From Sphingorhabdus sp. EL138 (lineage in GTDB: Bacteria > Pseudomonadota > Alphaproteobacteria > Sphingomonadales > Sphingomonadaceae), in NCBI RefSeq assembly GCF_945862485.1, contig NZ_CAMAYF010000007.1, forward strand, positions 1-64,000: a stretch of 64,000 nucleotides of DNA, written 5' to 3'. The translations under genes and the position numbers were made by a program. The notes under the pieces were generated by a model, which searched no databases, was not told where the DNA came from, and saw only the letters and a program-made list of their open reading frames with translations. Position 1 is the stretch's first letter; each line of letters begins with the position of its first letter. Shown in pieces: positions 8,716 through 17,374 of this stretch.

Positions 8716-9636
8716 CTAATATTGCAGCTTCAGTCCCGGCCGCGCCCATCGGGTTTTAACTAGACGCCCGCTGCCCGAGAGGCAGATATAAGCGTCCATC
8801 ATATCATCGCCGCCAAAGGCAATGTTGGTTGTAAAAATATCATCGGTTGCAACAAATTCCACCAGCTCGCCCGTCGGTGAAATGACGCTGATCCCGCATT
8901 CGCCGATGGTCGCGACACAGATATTGCCATTAGCCTCCATGCCAAGGCTATCAAAGAATTTATATCCCGCCGGGCGGTAAAGCGGAATGCCCGGCCCGCC
9001 GGGACCCGCATCGCCAGCAACCTTGCCGGGCGCGGTGATGTTGAACTGCATCAAACGACATGTGTAGGTTTCGGCGGCGTACAGCGTGCTCCCATCGGGG
9101 GACAAGCCAACGCCATTGGGGTTGTTTGACGGGAAGATGACTTCTTCCAAATGGCTACCATCGGCCTTTGCATAAAAAATGCCAACGATATCATGACTGC
9201 GTTTTGCATAGTCGATCTTGCCATGATCGGTGAACCAAAACCCGCCATTTGCGTCGAACACAATGTCGTTTGGCCCGCGCAGACTGCATCCAAAGTCATC
9301 TGATTTATATAATATTTCGACTTCGCCGGTTTCGATATCGATGCGTTCAATCCGGCCACCTGAATAATCCTTGGCAATGCCATGCGGCGCGAGAAAGCCA
9401 TTGGCTTCCATATAATCAAACCCGCCATTGTTGCAGCAGTACAGCTTGCCATCCGGCCCCAGCGCCAGACCGTTCGGTCCACCGCCGGGCTTGGCGATGA
9501 CGGATTTGCTGCCATCGGGGCGTACGCGCGTGATTTGGCCTTGCGCGATCTCCACCAATATGACGCTTCCATCGGGCATGACGACGGGGCCTTCAGGGAA
9601 GCGAAGTCCATCGGCGACCAATTCAAACTCAGCCAT
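8716..9636 (-). CDS. SMP-30/gluconolactonase/LRE family protein
   Basis: 306 aa, a six-bladed beta-propeller of the SMP-30 type. The metal-binding glutamate is expected in LRFPEGPVV, and later blades show GPNGLALGPDGKLYCCNNGG, GPNDIVFDANGGFWFTDHG and NGVGLSPDGSTLYAAET. The family contains calcium- or zinc-dependent lactonases; the substrate here is not predictable. The start at 9636 has GGAGAG about 6 nt upstream. No signal peptide is seen. Confidence 0.87.
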   Translation of the reverse strand: MAEFELVADGLRFPEGPVVMPDGSVILVEIAQGQITRVRPDGSKSVIAKPGGGPNGLALGPDGKLYCCNNGGFDYMEANGFLAPHGIAKDYSGGRIERIDIETGEVEILYKSDDFGCSLRGPNDIVFDANGGFWFTDHGKIDYAKRSHDIVGIFYAKADGSHLEEVIFPSNNPNGVGLSPDGSTLYAAETYTCRLMQFNITAPGKVAGDAGPGGPGIPLYRPAGYKFFDSLGMEANGNICVATIGECGISVISPTGELVEFVATDDIFTTNIAFGGDDMMDAYICLSGSGRLVKTRWARPGLKLQY

Positions 9637-9686
9637 ATTTGCTCTCTCCTTTACGTGCGACTCTCGCGCATTCATCCTTTAATCGA

Positions 9687-10244
9687 TTAGGCAGGCTCTC
9701 GCGCTGGCGCTGAACGGTCTCCCTCGCCAAGCTCGGCTTGCATGTAGACGGTGTCAAGCCAGCGTCCGAATTTACGGCCAACTTTGCGCATACGTCCGGC
9801 ATGGGTGAACCCCATTTTACTGTGTAAAGCAACCGAGCCGGGTTCGCCGCCGCCAATGACGGCTATCATCTGACGAAAGCCGCAATCACGTGCTTGTTCC
9901 ATTAACGCGCGCATCAATTGCACGCCCACGCCCTGTCCCACAAAAGCGGGATCGACATAGATCGAATCTTCGCAGGTATAACCATAAGCTGGCCGGTCGC
10001 GAAAAGCGGTCACATAGGCATAGCCGATGATCGTTTCGGCACGCTCCGCCACGATGAACGGCCACCCTTTGGACAATATGTCGCGGATTTTCTCTTCGGT
10101 TTGCACCGGTGTGCGCGCAACAGCATCAAAGCTGGCGGTGCCATGCTGCACATGATGCGCATAAATGCGGGCAATGGCTTCCGCATCCGCGGCGTGCGCA
10201 GACCGCACCACCAAATTCGTTAATGCCGGACTTCCATCATTCAT
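9687..10244 (-). CDS. GNAT N-acetyltransferase, phosphinothricin/methionine-sulfoximine acetyltransferase type
   Basis: 185 aa. It opens with VRSAHAADAEAIARIYAHHV and has TASFD, EDSIYVDPAFVGQGVG (the acetyl-CoA pyrophosphate loop QGVGVQLM) and LHSKMGFTHAGRM. This is the arrangement of MnaT/Pat-type acetyltransferases that acylate small amino-acid-like amines. The native substrate is unknown. It is divergent from the universal stress gene, with the FNR-type box in between. Confidence 0.85.
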   Translation of the reverse strand: MNDGSPALTNLVVRSAHAADAEAIARIYAHHVQHGTASFDAVARTPVQTEEKIRDILSKGWPFIVAERAETIIGYAYVTAFRDRPAYGYTCEDSIYVDPAFVGQGVGVQLMRALMEQARDCGFRQMIAVIGGGEPGSVALHSKMGFTHAGRMRKVGRKFGRWLDTVYMQAELGEGDRSAPAREPA

Positions 10245-10293
10245 ACGTCATGGCTGACATAATATCCCAGGCTTTGAAAGTTTTTTGCTGTGT

Positions 10294-10307
10294 TTGATGT
10301 CCATCAA
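10294..10307. promoter_or_regulatory. FNR/FixK-type box upstream of the universal stress gene
   Basis: TTGATGTCCATCAA is an exact match to the FNR/FixK consensus TTGAT-N4-ATCAA. A -10-like CAGAAT at 10329-10334 puts a start near 10341, so the box would centre at about -41, the class II activator position. The gene served is the universal stress protein, a family often induced by oxygen limitation. Confidence 0.65.
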
Positions 10308-10386
10308 TGACTTTGCAGCGTTTAGGTTCAGAATGGCTCCTGTGAGACCGGCGCATCACTACCGGCCGTTAGGTAAGGAAATGACG

Positions 10387-11190
10387 ATGAAATCTATCAT
10401 GGTTCATGCAGGCGGAGATAACGCCTTTGAAAGCAGGCTACAGGCGGGGCTCGACCTTGCACGGCGTTTTCACGGGCATATGTCGCTCATATTGCCGAGA
10501 CCGACGCAGGATTATGTCGCGTTCGACATGTTCGGCGGCGCGCATTTCGTCGCCGAGGCCTTTGAAGCAGCGGAAAAAGAGCGCGAGAAGCTGTGCACGC
10601 GGATCGATGCGCGGTTGCAGGCAGAGGATGTGCCTTGGGACTGGCAAATATTTGATGGCACAACATCAGATGCGCTGATCAACGCTGGGCGATTGGCGGA
10701 TGTCTTGGTCATGTCACTGAATCCGGCGGGTACGGCGGGCACTGCCCGCGCTTGGATTAGCGATGTTGTGACGGCATCGCGCACCCCTGTTCTGGCCATC
10801 CCTGCAAAAGCCGCGCCTCTTTCCTTCGAGCGGGCCATGGTCGCATATGATGGCGGCTTTGAAGCGGCCAATGCATTGCGGGCAGCATTGCCTTTACTTC
10901 AAGCCGCATCATTTGTCCGCATTTCGGAAATCGAGATGGTGCCGGAGCAATTCCCGGTCACCGACGCGGCCACTTACTTGTCGCGTCACGGCATCAATGC
11001 CGAAATCGCCGTTGCCGCAAAAGGCGATCAGAGCGTCGAGGAGAGGCTTTTGGCAGAGGCGAAGGCGTGGACACCCGACTTCCTTGTTATGGGCGCCTAC
11101 GGCCATGGGAGATGGCGTGAGACGTTGTTTGGCGGCGTGACGCGGTTCATGCTTGGCGAGCTTGGTATCCCGGTATTGCTCGCGCATTAA
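10387..11190 (+). CDS. universal stress protein (tandem UspA domains)
   Basis: 267 aa, cytosolic. The N-terminal Usp domain (about 1-135) is diverged and lacks the ATP-binding glycines. The C-terminal one (about 145-267) keeps GAYGHGRWRETLFGGVTRFM, the G-x2-G-x9-G nucleotide motif. ATG 10387 is preferred over 10381 because AAGGAA at 10375-10380 gives a 6-nt spacing. An FNR-type box 80 bp upstream suggests induction at low oxygen. Tandem Usp proteins are common in proteobacterial hypoxia responses. Confidence 0.88.
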   Translation: MKSIMVHAGGDNAFESRLQAGLDLARRFHGHMSLILPRPTQDYVAFDMFGGAHFVAEAFEAAEKEREKLCTRIDARLQAEDVPWDWQIFDGTTSDALINAGRLADVLVMSLNPAGTAGTARAWISDVVTASRTPVLAIPAKAAPLSFERAMVAYDGGFEAANALRAALPLLQAASFVRISEIEMVPEQFPVTDAATYLSRHGINAEIAVAAKGDQSVEERLLAEAKAWTPDFLVMGAYGHGRWRETLFGGVTRFMLGELGIPVLLAH

Positions 11191-11262
11191 GCAGCAACCT
11201 AAACAAAGCTTGGCTTTTGCCCCCGTTCCATGCCAGCTTGGCAGATAACGAGGGGAAATGTC

Positions 11263-12585
11263 GTGAAGCAAGATACAGCCGCAACAGCCCGGCCCATGGG
11301 GTTCTGGATGGCGCTCGCTTTGGTCATGGGTAGCATGATCGGGTCGGGCGTGTTCCTGTTGCCCGCAAGCCTTGCGCCCTTGGGTTGGAACTCGGTCATT
11401 GGCTGGGTGATTACGGTGTCCGGCGCGCTTTGCGTGGCGGCGGTATTTGGCGCGCTGAGCAAAGCATTGCCAAAGGCCGGCGGGCCTTATGCTTATACAA
11501 GGGCTGCATTCGGCGATGGTGCAGGCTTTGCGATTGCTTGGGCCTATTGGATTTCGATGTGGGTGGGCAATGCCGCAATAGCAACAGCAGCGGTTAGCTA
11601 TCTTAGCCAATTATTCCCTGTCGTCGGCACCCACGGCGTGTCCGCCGCCGTGACCATAGCCATCGTATGGGCTTTCACGCTGATCAACATTCGCGGCACA
11701 AAGCTTGCGGGGCAAGTGCAGATCATATGGACGATCGCCAAATTGCTGCCGCTCATCGCGGTTATTGGCCTTGCCGCTTATGTGTTGACGATTCAGGGGA
11801 CAGGTGTGGTCCGCAGCTTCGAACTGGCCGACATTTCGACAGCAAGCATTTCGACGGCCACCATTTTGACGCTTTGGGCGATGCTTGGCCTTGAACTGGC
11901 TACGGTTCCAGCGGACAAGGTGCAAGATCCTGAACGCACCATCAATCGCGCGACATTGTTCGGAACCGCTGGCGCGGGCGGCATTTACATATTGGTCTGC
12001 TCAGCCGTGGTCTTAATGTTGCCTGTGGCGATCACCAGCGCCTCTGCTGCGCCATTTGCCGATTTCGTCAGTATTTACGCTGGCACCAATGCTGGCACCG
12101 CTATTGCTGCTATTGGCGCAATCAGCGCGCTTGGTGCATTGAACGGGTGGATCATGTGTCAGGCCGAATTACCCGCCGCTTTGGCACGCGATGGCTTGTT
12201 CCCGGCATTCATGGGCAAGGCCGCCGCCAATGGTACGCCGCGCAACGCGCATCTGTTTAGTACAAGCCTGTTGATGCTTGTTATCCTGATGAACAGCAGC
12301 CGGACGATGGCATCCATGTTTGAATTTTTGATATTGCTCACCACGGCCATCGTTCTGGTCATGTATTTCGGTTGCGCAGCGGCGGCATTCCGGCTCGTCC
12401 AGGCGGGTACATTGAAGGTAGGCGCAGGGTTTAAAGTCATCTTAATGCTGGCCGCGCTCTATTCCTGCTGGACGATATATGGCGCAGGCGCCGAAGCCTT
12501 GGTCTGGGGCATTGCGTTATTGCTCGCGGGCTTTCCGGTTTTCTGGCTCTTGCGACTTGCAAGGGGTTCCAAAGCCGTCACCTGA
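11263..12585 (+). CDS. APC family amino acid permease
   Basis: 440 aa with about twelve membrane helices. The unwound first helix has GSMIGSGVFLLP, the APC substrate-binding glycine motif, and GGPYAYTRAAFGDGAGF follows. GTG 11263 is chosen for AGGGGA at 11251-11256 with a 6-nt gap. It most resembles arginine/agmatine- or YjeH-like exchangers; the substrate is not certain. The aldehyde dehydrogenase gene follows in 39 bp, so uptake and catabolism of an amino acid or amine may be linked. Confidence 0.85.
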   Translation: MKQDTAATARPMGFWMALALVMGSMIGSGVFLLPASLAPLGWNSVIGWVITVSGALCVAAVFGALSKALPKAGGPYAYTRAAFGDGAGFAIAWAYWISMWVGNAAIATAAVSYLSQLFPVVGTHGVSAAVTIAIVWAFTLINIRGTKLAGQVQIIWTIAKLLPLIAVIGLAAYVLTIQGTGVVRSFELADISTASISTATILTLWAMLGLELATVPADKVQDPERTINRATLFGTAGAGGIYILVCSAVVLMLPVAITSASAAPFADFVSIYAGTNAGTAIAAIGAISALGALNGWIMCQAELPAALARDGLFPAFMGKAAANGTPRNAHLFSTSLLMLVILMNSSRTMASMFEFLILLTTAIVLVMYFGCAAAAFRLVQAGTLKVGAGFKVILMLAALYSCWTIYGAGAEALVWGIALLLAGFPVFWLLRLARGSKAVT

Positions 12586-12624
12586 CGCCTACAAGCAAGG
12601 CACATTAGATTTGCAGGAAAACCG

Positions 12625-14052
12625 ATGAGCTATACCACTGATTTTGGTCTATATATTGACGGCAGTTGGCGCACAGGTGAAGGCCGCGACACGCATTCTG
12701 TGATCAATCCGGCCACGGGTGAGACGCTAGCAGAATTACCGTTGGCGACGACTGCTGACCTTGATGAAGCACTGGCCGCAACGGCCAAGGGTTTTGCCCA
12801 ATGGCGCGCGGTAGACGTTAATGCCCGTGCGGCGATATTGCATAAGGTCGCTGACCATATTCGCGAACGCGCCGAAACAATCGCTGTCCTGCTCACCACC
12901 GAACAAGGCAAACCAATCGCCGAGGCACGCACCGAAGTGCTGTCCTGCGCCGCACAGTTCGATTATTTCGCAGAGGAAGCCAAACGCAGCTATGGCCGTG
13001 TGCTGGTAAGGCCAAAGGGTCAGCGGGCGGTGGTACTGAAGCAACCAGTTGGACCAGTGGCCGCATTTTCACCATGGAACTTCCCGGTCAATCTGATGTG
13101 CAAGAAAATGGCGGCTGCGTTGGCGGCAGGATGCTCGATCATCGCAAAGCCGCCGGAAGAAACACCCGCAAGCACGAGCGCAATCATGCAATGCGTTATC
13201 GACGGCGGCGTGCCCGGTAATGTGGCGCAATTGGTCTACGGCGTGCCCGATATGGTCAGCCGCCATTTGATCGCGTCTCCCATCATCCGCAAGGTGAGCT
13301 TCACAGGCTCCGTGCCCGTTGGCAAACATCTGCTTAAGCTAGCCGCTGACGGCGTGAAACGGACCACTATGGAGCTGGGCGGTCATGCACCGGTGCTGAT
13401 TTTCGACGATTGCGATCTGGAAAAAGCGATCAGCTTGTCGGCCACAACCAAGTTCCGCAACGCAGGCCAAGTGTGCATTTCACCTACCCGTTTCTATGTG
13501 CAAGAGGGCGTATATGACCGCTTCGTCGCTGGCTTTGCTGCGCGAACGAAACAGATTCAGGTCGGCAATGGCCTCGACGCTGGAACGGTCATGGGGCCAT
13601 TGGCCAACGCGCGGCGACCATCGGCCATCGCGGCCTTGGTCGAAGATGCGACGTCAAAGGGCGCCAATTTGCTCACTGGTGGGTCGCGTGGAAATCATGG
13701 CTTTTTCTTTACGCCAACGGTGCTGTCCGATGTGCCGCTTTCGGCCAAGGTCATGGACGACGAACCCTTTGGTCCGGTTGCATTGATGCGGCCTTTCAAG
13801 ACCCTTGACGAAGCCATTGAACAGGCAAACCGCCTGCCCTTCGGCCTTGCCGCTTATGCCTTCACCGAGAACGCGCGGCAGGCAAATCTGGTCGCCGACG
13901 CGCTCGATACAGGGATGGTTGGCCTCAACAGCTTTGTCATCTCGATGCCTGATGCGCCCTTTGGCGGGGTCAAGGAATCGGGATTTGGCAGCGAGGGCGG
14001 TCCCGAAGGGCTTGATAGCTATTATGTAACCAAGGCAGTGCATCAATATTGA
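12625..14052 (+). CDS. NAD(P)-dependent aldehyde dehydrogenase, succinate-semialdehyde type
   Basis: 475 aa. Catalytic residues are C284 (NAGQVCISPTRF), E250 (TMELGGHAPV) and N152 (SPWNFP). The cofactor part has SFTGSVPVGKHL, and the end GGVKESGFGSEGG is typical of GabD-like enzymes. It oxidises a semialdehyde such as succinate semialdehyde to the acid. Placement after an amino acid permease fits gamma-aminobutyrate or related catabolism, but no aminotransferase is adjacent. It overlaps the next gene by 4 bp. Confidence 0.88.
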   Translation: MSYTTDFGLYIDGSWRTGEGRDTHSVINPATGETLAELPLATTADLDEALAATAKGFAQWRAVDVNARAAILHKVADHIRERAETIAVLLTTEQGKPIAEARTEVLSCAAQFDYFAEEAKRSYGRVLVRPKGQRAVVLKQPVGPVAAFSPWNFPVNLMCKKMAAALAAGCSIIAKPPEETPASTSAIMQCVIDGGVPGNVAQLVYGVPDMVSRHLIASPIIRKVSFTGSVPVGKHLLKLAADGVKRTTMELGGHAPVLIFDDCDLEKAISLSATTKFRNAGQVCISPTRFYVQEGVYDRFVAGFAARTKQIQVGNGLDAGTVMGPLANARRPSAIAALVEDATSKGANLLTGGSRGNHGFFFTPTVLSDVPLSAKVMDDEPFGPVALMRPFKTLDEAIEQANRLPFGLAAYAFTENARQANLVADALDTGMVGLNSFVISMPDAPFGGVKESGFGSEGGPEGLDSYYVTKAVHQY

Positions 14053-14405
14053 TAAAGCGGCAGCTTTATCTGTGGGCTGGCTTGCTGGCTCTGGCCTTGG
14101 GCACAGCGGGCGTTGCCCTGCCCTTACTGCCGACGGTGCCGTTCATGATATTGGCCGCCTTCTGTTTCGCGCGCAGCAGCCCGGCGCTTGAAGCACGGCT
14201 GTTGAACCACCCTAAATTTGGGGCGCATCTGATAGCATGGCGGGAAAAGGGCGCGATTAGCAGGCGCGGAAAATGGTCGGCAACGATCGCATTTGGTGTC
14301 AGCATCGCCATCGGCTTTACAGCTTTGGGCTTGCCATGGTCGCTTGTGCCCGTGGGTGTTGCGGGGGTTTGCCTGAGCTGGATCTGGCTTAAACCCGAAG
14401 GTTAA
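14049..14405 (+). CDS. DUF454 (YbaN) family inner membrane protein
   Basis: 118 aa with two hydrophobic blocks (about 6-40 and 78-112). The DUF454 core is PLLPTVPFMILAAFCFARSS followed by a short cytoplasmic stretch (HPKFGAHLIAWREKGAISRR). The function of the family is unknown. The only start that fits is TTG 14049, overlapping the dehydrogenase stop (TTGA), which implies coupled translation. Its 3' end overlaps the converging crtZ stop by 4 bp. Confidence 0.82.
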   Translation: MIKRQLYLWAGLLALALGTAGVALPLLPTVPFMILAAFCFARSSPALEARLLNHPKFGAHLIAWREKGAISRRGKWSATIAFGVSIAIGFTALGLPWSLVPVGVAGVCLSWIWLKPEG

Positions 14406-14917
14406 ATGGCGGCATCGCGGACAATCGCGGTGCCAGCCTCGCGTTGCTTTTTAAGATCAGCCTTTAACTTGGCCGGGTCACGCGCGAATACAAAGCCAAA
14501 GCTTACGCCGCCTTCCTTGCCAATGGTCGCATGGTGCAATTTATGCGCCTGCACCAGCCGCTTTGCATAGCCACTGCGCGGCACATATTTGAAATAGCGC
14601 TGATGCACGAGACCATCATGCACTACAGTGTAAATGATCCCGTAACACATGACGCCAAGACCAATCCATGTCGCGGGCTCCCACGCGTCGTTGCCAAGCA
14701 CTAAAGGGCTGCCGATGGCGAAAAGCAATATGCTGGTGAATGCGCCGACGATGCCGTACAGATCATTCCTCTCCAACGCATTATCATGCGGCTCATGATG
14801 GTCGCGGTGCCAGCCCCAACCCCAGCCATGCATGATATATTTATGGCTGGACCAGGCCACCCATTCCATGACGAAGACTGTCGCAAGCACGATAAGAATG
14901 ATGCTAATAATGCTCAT
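14402..14917 (-). CDS. crtZ: beta-carotene hydroxylase, CrtZ family
   Basis: 171 aa integral membrane di-iron enzyme. The histidine boxes are complete: H25-x4-H30 (HKYIMH), H37-x2-HH (HRDHH), H100-x4-H105 (HDGLVH) and H125-x2-HH (HKLHH). CrtZ adds hydroxyl groups to the beta-ionone rings, giving zeaxanthin, in line with the yellow carotenoids of sphingomonads. ATG 14917 gives the usual length and N-terminal helix (IISIILIVLATVFVM). It is divergent from leuC; no other carotenoid gene is nearby. Confidence 0.92.
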   Translation of the reverse strand: MSIISIILIVLATVFVMEWVAWSSHKYIMHGWGWGWHRDHHEPHDNALERNDLYGIVGAFTSILLFAIGSPLVLGNDAWEPATWIGLGVMCYGIIYTVVHDGLVHQRYFKYVPRSGYAKRLVQAHKLHHATIGKEGGVSFGFVFARDPAKLKADLKKQREAGTAIVRDAAI

Positions 14918-14974
14918 ACTCCACCCTATAGACGCAAAGTTTGTAACTTTGAAGTGCAAGCAGCGCTGCCTCAC

Positions 14975-15002
14975 TTGATTTCGCTGCAATCGCTTCTATG
15001 GC
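14975..15002 (+). promoter_or_regulatory. possible leuC promoter giving a nearly leaderless mRNA
   Basis: TTGATT (14975-14980) and TATGGC (14997-15002) are 16 bp apart. A start about 6 nt later would fall only a few bases before the leuC ATG at 15012. No Shine-Dalgarno sequence precedes that ATG (the bases before it are CATTTTTATT), which fits a leaderless or near-leaderless message. The match is weak. Confidence 0.3.
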
Positions 15003-15011
15003 ATTTTTATT

Positions 15012-16442
15012 ATGTCAGCACCGCAAACACTGTATGAAAAAATCTGGAATGCCCATGTTGTGGAGCAACGCGAGGACGGGACATGCCTGATTTTCATCGA
15101 TCGCCATTTGGTTCACGAGGTCACTAGCCCGCAGGCTTTCGAAGGCCTGCGCGTCGCCGGACGTCGTGTGCGCAGACCCGACCTGACTTTGGCCGTGCCT
15201 GACCACAACCTGCCGACTACGGCGCGTTTGGACGCCAACGGTAACAATATCCCGATTGCCGACCCCGAAAGCGCGCAGCAATTGGAAGCACTGGAGCGTA
15301 ACGCGCCAGAGTTTGGTATTGCCTATATCGATGCCACCGATGTTAAGCAGGGCATCGTCCATGTCGTCGGACCGGAACAAGGTTTTTCCTTGCCCGGCAC
15401 GACAATTGTCTGCGGGGATAGCCATACCGCCTGTCATGGCGGGTTGGGCGCTCTGGCCTTTGGCATTGGTACGTCAGAGGTTGAACATGTTTTGGCCACT
15501 CAAACACTGCAGCTCAGCCAGTCCAAGTCGATGGAAGTCCGTGTTGAGGGCGAACTTGGCCCTGGCGTTTCTGCCAAAGACGTTGTGCTGCATATCACCG
15601 GCGTGCTGGGCGCGTCTGGTGGGACGGGCCATGTCATCGAATATACAGGCTCGGTCATTCGCGCGCTGAGCATTGAGGGCCGCTTGACCATTTCGAATAT
15701 GGCCATCGAACATGGCGCGCGCGCTGGCTTGGTCGCGCCTGATGATGTGACTTTTGCCTATCTCAAGGGCCGCCCAATGGCTCCCAAGGGCAACCAATGG
15801 GACGCAGCTGTCGCTTATTGGCGATCACTCGCAACCGATGCGGGCGCAGTCTATGACAAGGTCGTTCACATAAATGCTGCCGATATCGCGCCAAGCGTCA
15901 CTTGGGGCACGAGCCCAGAGGACGTGTTGCCGATTACAGGCGTCGTGCCTGATCCGTCGTCCTTTGCCGATCCATCCAAGCAAACAGCCGCCCAAAAATC
16001 ATTGGACTATATGGGACTTACCCCGGGCACGCTGATGACCGACATATCGGTTGAGAATATCTTCATCGGGAGTTGCACCAACAGCCGGATTGAAGATCTG
16101 CGCGCTGCTGCCGCCGTCCTCAAGGGCCGCAAAAAGGCGGATAACGTCAAATGGGCAATCGTTGTACCCGGCAGCGGCCTTGTGAAGCAAATGGCAGAAG
16201 CCGAAGGGCTTGACCGCATCTTCATGGAGGCAGGCCTTGAATGGCGTGAACCGGGTTGTTCGGCTTGCTTGGGCATGAACCCGGACAAGGTGCCAGCTGG
16301 CGAGCGTTGTGCATCGACGAGCAATCGCAACTTTGTTGGACGGCAAGGGCCCGGCGCGCGCACGCATTTGGTCAGCCCGGCTATGGCGGCGGCCGCAGCG
16401 GTCACTGGAAGGCTGACCGATGTCCGCGCATTGATGGACTGA
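15012..16442 (+). CDS. leuC: 3-isopropylmalate dehydratase large subunit
   Basis: 476 aa, full length. With LeuD it isomerises 2-isopropylmalate to 3-isopropylmalate in leucine synthesis. The [4Fe-4S] ligands are C355 (FIGSCTNSR), C416 and C419 ([12 protein letters not shown]). [20 protein letters not shown] and PDHNLPTT are aconitase-family signatures. A small membrane-protein gene separates it from leuD. The N-terminus [12 protein letters not shown] supports the ATG at 15012 despite the lack of an SD. Confidence 0.96.
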   Translation: MSAPQTLYEKIWNAHVVEQREDGTCLIFIDRHLVHEVTSPQAFEGLRVAGRRVRRPDLTLAVPDHNLPTTARLDANGNNIPIADPESAQQLEALERNAPEFGIAYIDATDVKQGIVHVVGPEQGFSLPGTTIVCGDSHTACHGGLGALAFGIGTSEVEHVLATQTLQLSQSKSMEVRVEGELGPGVSAKDVVLHITGVLGASGGTGHVIEYTGSVIRALSIEGRLTISNMAIEHGARAGLVAPDDVTFAYLKGRPMAPKGNQWDAAVAYWRSLATDAGAVYDKVVHINAADIAPSVTWGTSPEDVLPITGVVPDPSSFADPSKQTAAQKSLDYMGLTPGTLMTDISVENIFIGSCTNSRIEDLRAAAAVLKGRKKADNVKWAIVVPGSGLVKQMAEAEGLDRIFMEAGLEWREPGCSACLGMNPDKVPAGERCASTSNRNFVGRQGPGARTHLVSPAMAAAAAVTGRLTDVRALMD

Positions 16443-16560
16443 TAAATAACGCCGCGATTTGCCATTGCTGTTGCAGGTTAAACCTTGCGCAAAAATAAGC
16501 TATTCTCTTTACTTGCAACAGCAGCCGAAGCTAAGGTTGAGTCCATCAAGGAAGAGATAC

Positions 16561-16767
16561 ATGACCGATAAAAAATCCGATGGGGCCGACAAATGGTCGA
16601 CCACAGCAAAAGTTGGCGCAGCTTTAGGATCAGCGGCGTTAGTGGCCGCATTATTATATGCCGGTCGGCGCAGCATGACCCAGAAAAAGGGTAAGCTAGA
16701 ACCCATGTCCCCGGAACTCGAAGCTCAGCCAATAAGCCAGAATCATCCAAAAACGGAAACGGACTAA
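16561..16767 (+). CDS. small single-pass membrane protein between leuC and leuD
   Basis: 68 aa. A charged N-terminus ([12 protein letters not shown]) is followed by one helix (about 18-35, [18 protein letters not shown]), then a charged, proline-containing tail. ATG 16561 has AGGAAGAG about 4 nt upstream. It ends 4 bp before leuD, so it is in the leu operon. No function is known, and the protein is too simple for homology by eye. Confidence 0.7.
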   Translation: MTDKKSDGADKWSTTAKVGAALGSAALVAALLYAGRRSMTQKKGKLEPMSPELEAQPISQNHPKTETD

Positions 16768-16771
16768 ACGC

Positions 16772-17365
16772 ATGCAGCCTATAAGCAGCGTTAAAGGCAA
16801 AGCCTATCCGCTTGGGCTGAAAAATGTCGACACCGACATTATTATTCCTGCGGCATGGCTGAAAACCATAAGCCGGTCTGGGCTTGGCAAAGGCGCCTTT
16901 CAAACCTTACGAAGCTTGCCGGGAAATGTGTTTGATGATCCCGCATATGCAGGCGCGCCAATATTGATTGCCGGTGACAATTTCGGTTGTGGGTCAAGCC
17001 GTGAACATGCTGCTTGGGCTATGGCCGATTTGGGCATTTCGGCGGTCATTGCGCCCAGTTTCTCCGACATATTTTCAGGCAATGCCTTCAAAAACGGACT
17101 TCTGGCCATCGTGCTGCCGCAAGATGCCATCGACCGCCTGATGGAAGTCGCGAAGACCGATGATATTCATATCGATCTGGAAACGCAGACGGTCACCACG
17201 CCGTTTCAGGATCGCTTTGCATTTGAAATTGACCCGTTCCGCAAGCATTGCCTAATCAACGGTGTCGATGAAATCGGCCTGACGCTCAAAAGCAGCGATG
17301 CCATTTCTGCCTATGAAAACAAGTTATCGGCGAGCCAGCCCTGGCTGTCGCCCAACCAAGCCTAG
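16772..17365 (+). CDS. leuD: 3-isopropylmalate dehydratase small subunit
   Basis: 197 aa, the usual length for proteobacterial LeuD. Key parts are [16 protein letters not shown], the swivelling-domain loop [16 protein letters not shown], and [11 protein letters not shown]. It pairs with LeuC (15012-16442) and forms the active site of isopropylmalate isomerase. It is followed 9 bp later by an oxidoreductase gene that may share the transcript. Confidence 0.96.
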   Translation: MQPISSVKGKAYPLGLKNVDTDIIIPAAWLKTISRSGLGKGAFQTLRSLPGNVFDDPAYAGAPILIAGDNFGCGSSREHAAWAMADLGISAVIAPSFSDIFSGNAFKNGLLAIVLPQDAIDRLMEVAKTDDIHIDLETQTVTTPFQDRFAFEIDPFRKHCLINGVDEIGLTLKSSDAISAYENKLSASQPWLSPNQA

Positions 17366-17374
17366 GAGAGAGAC

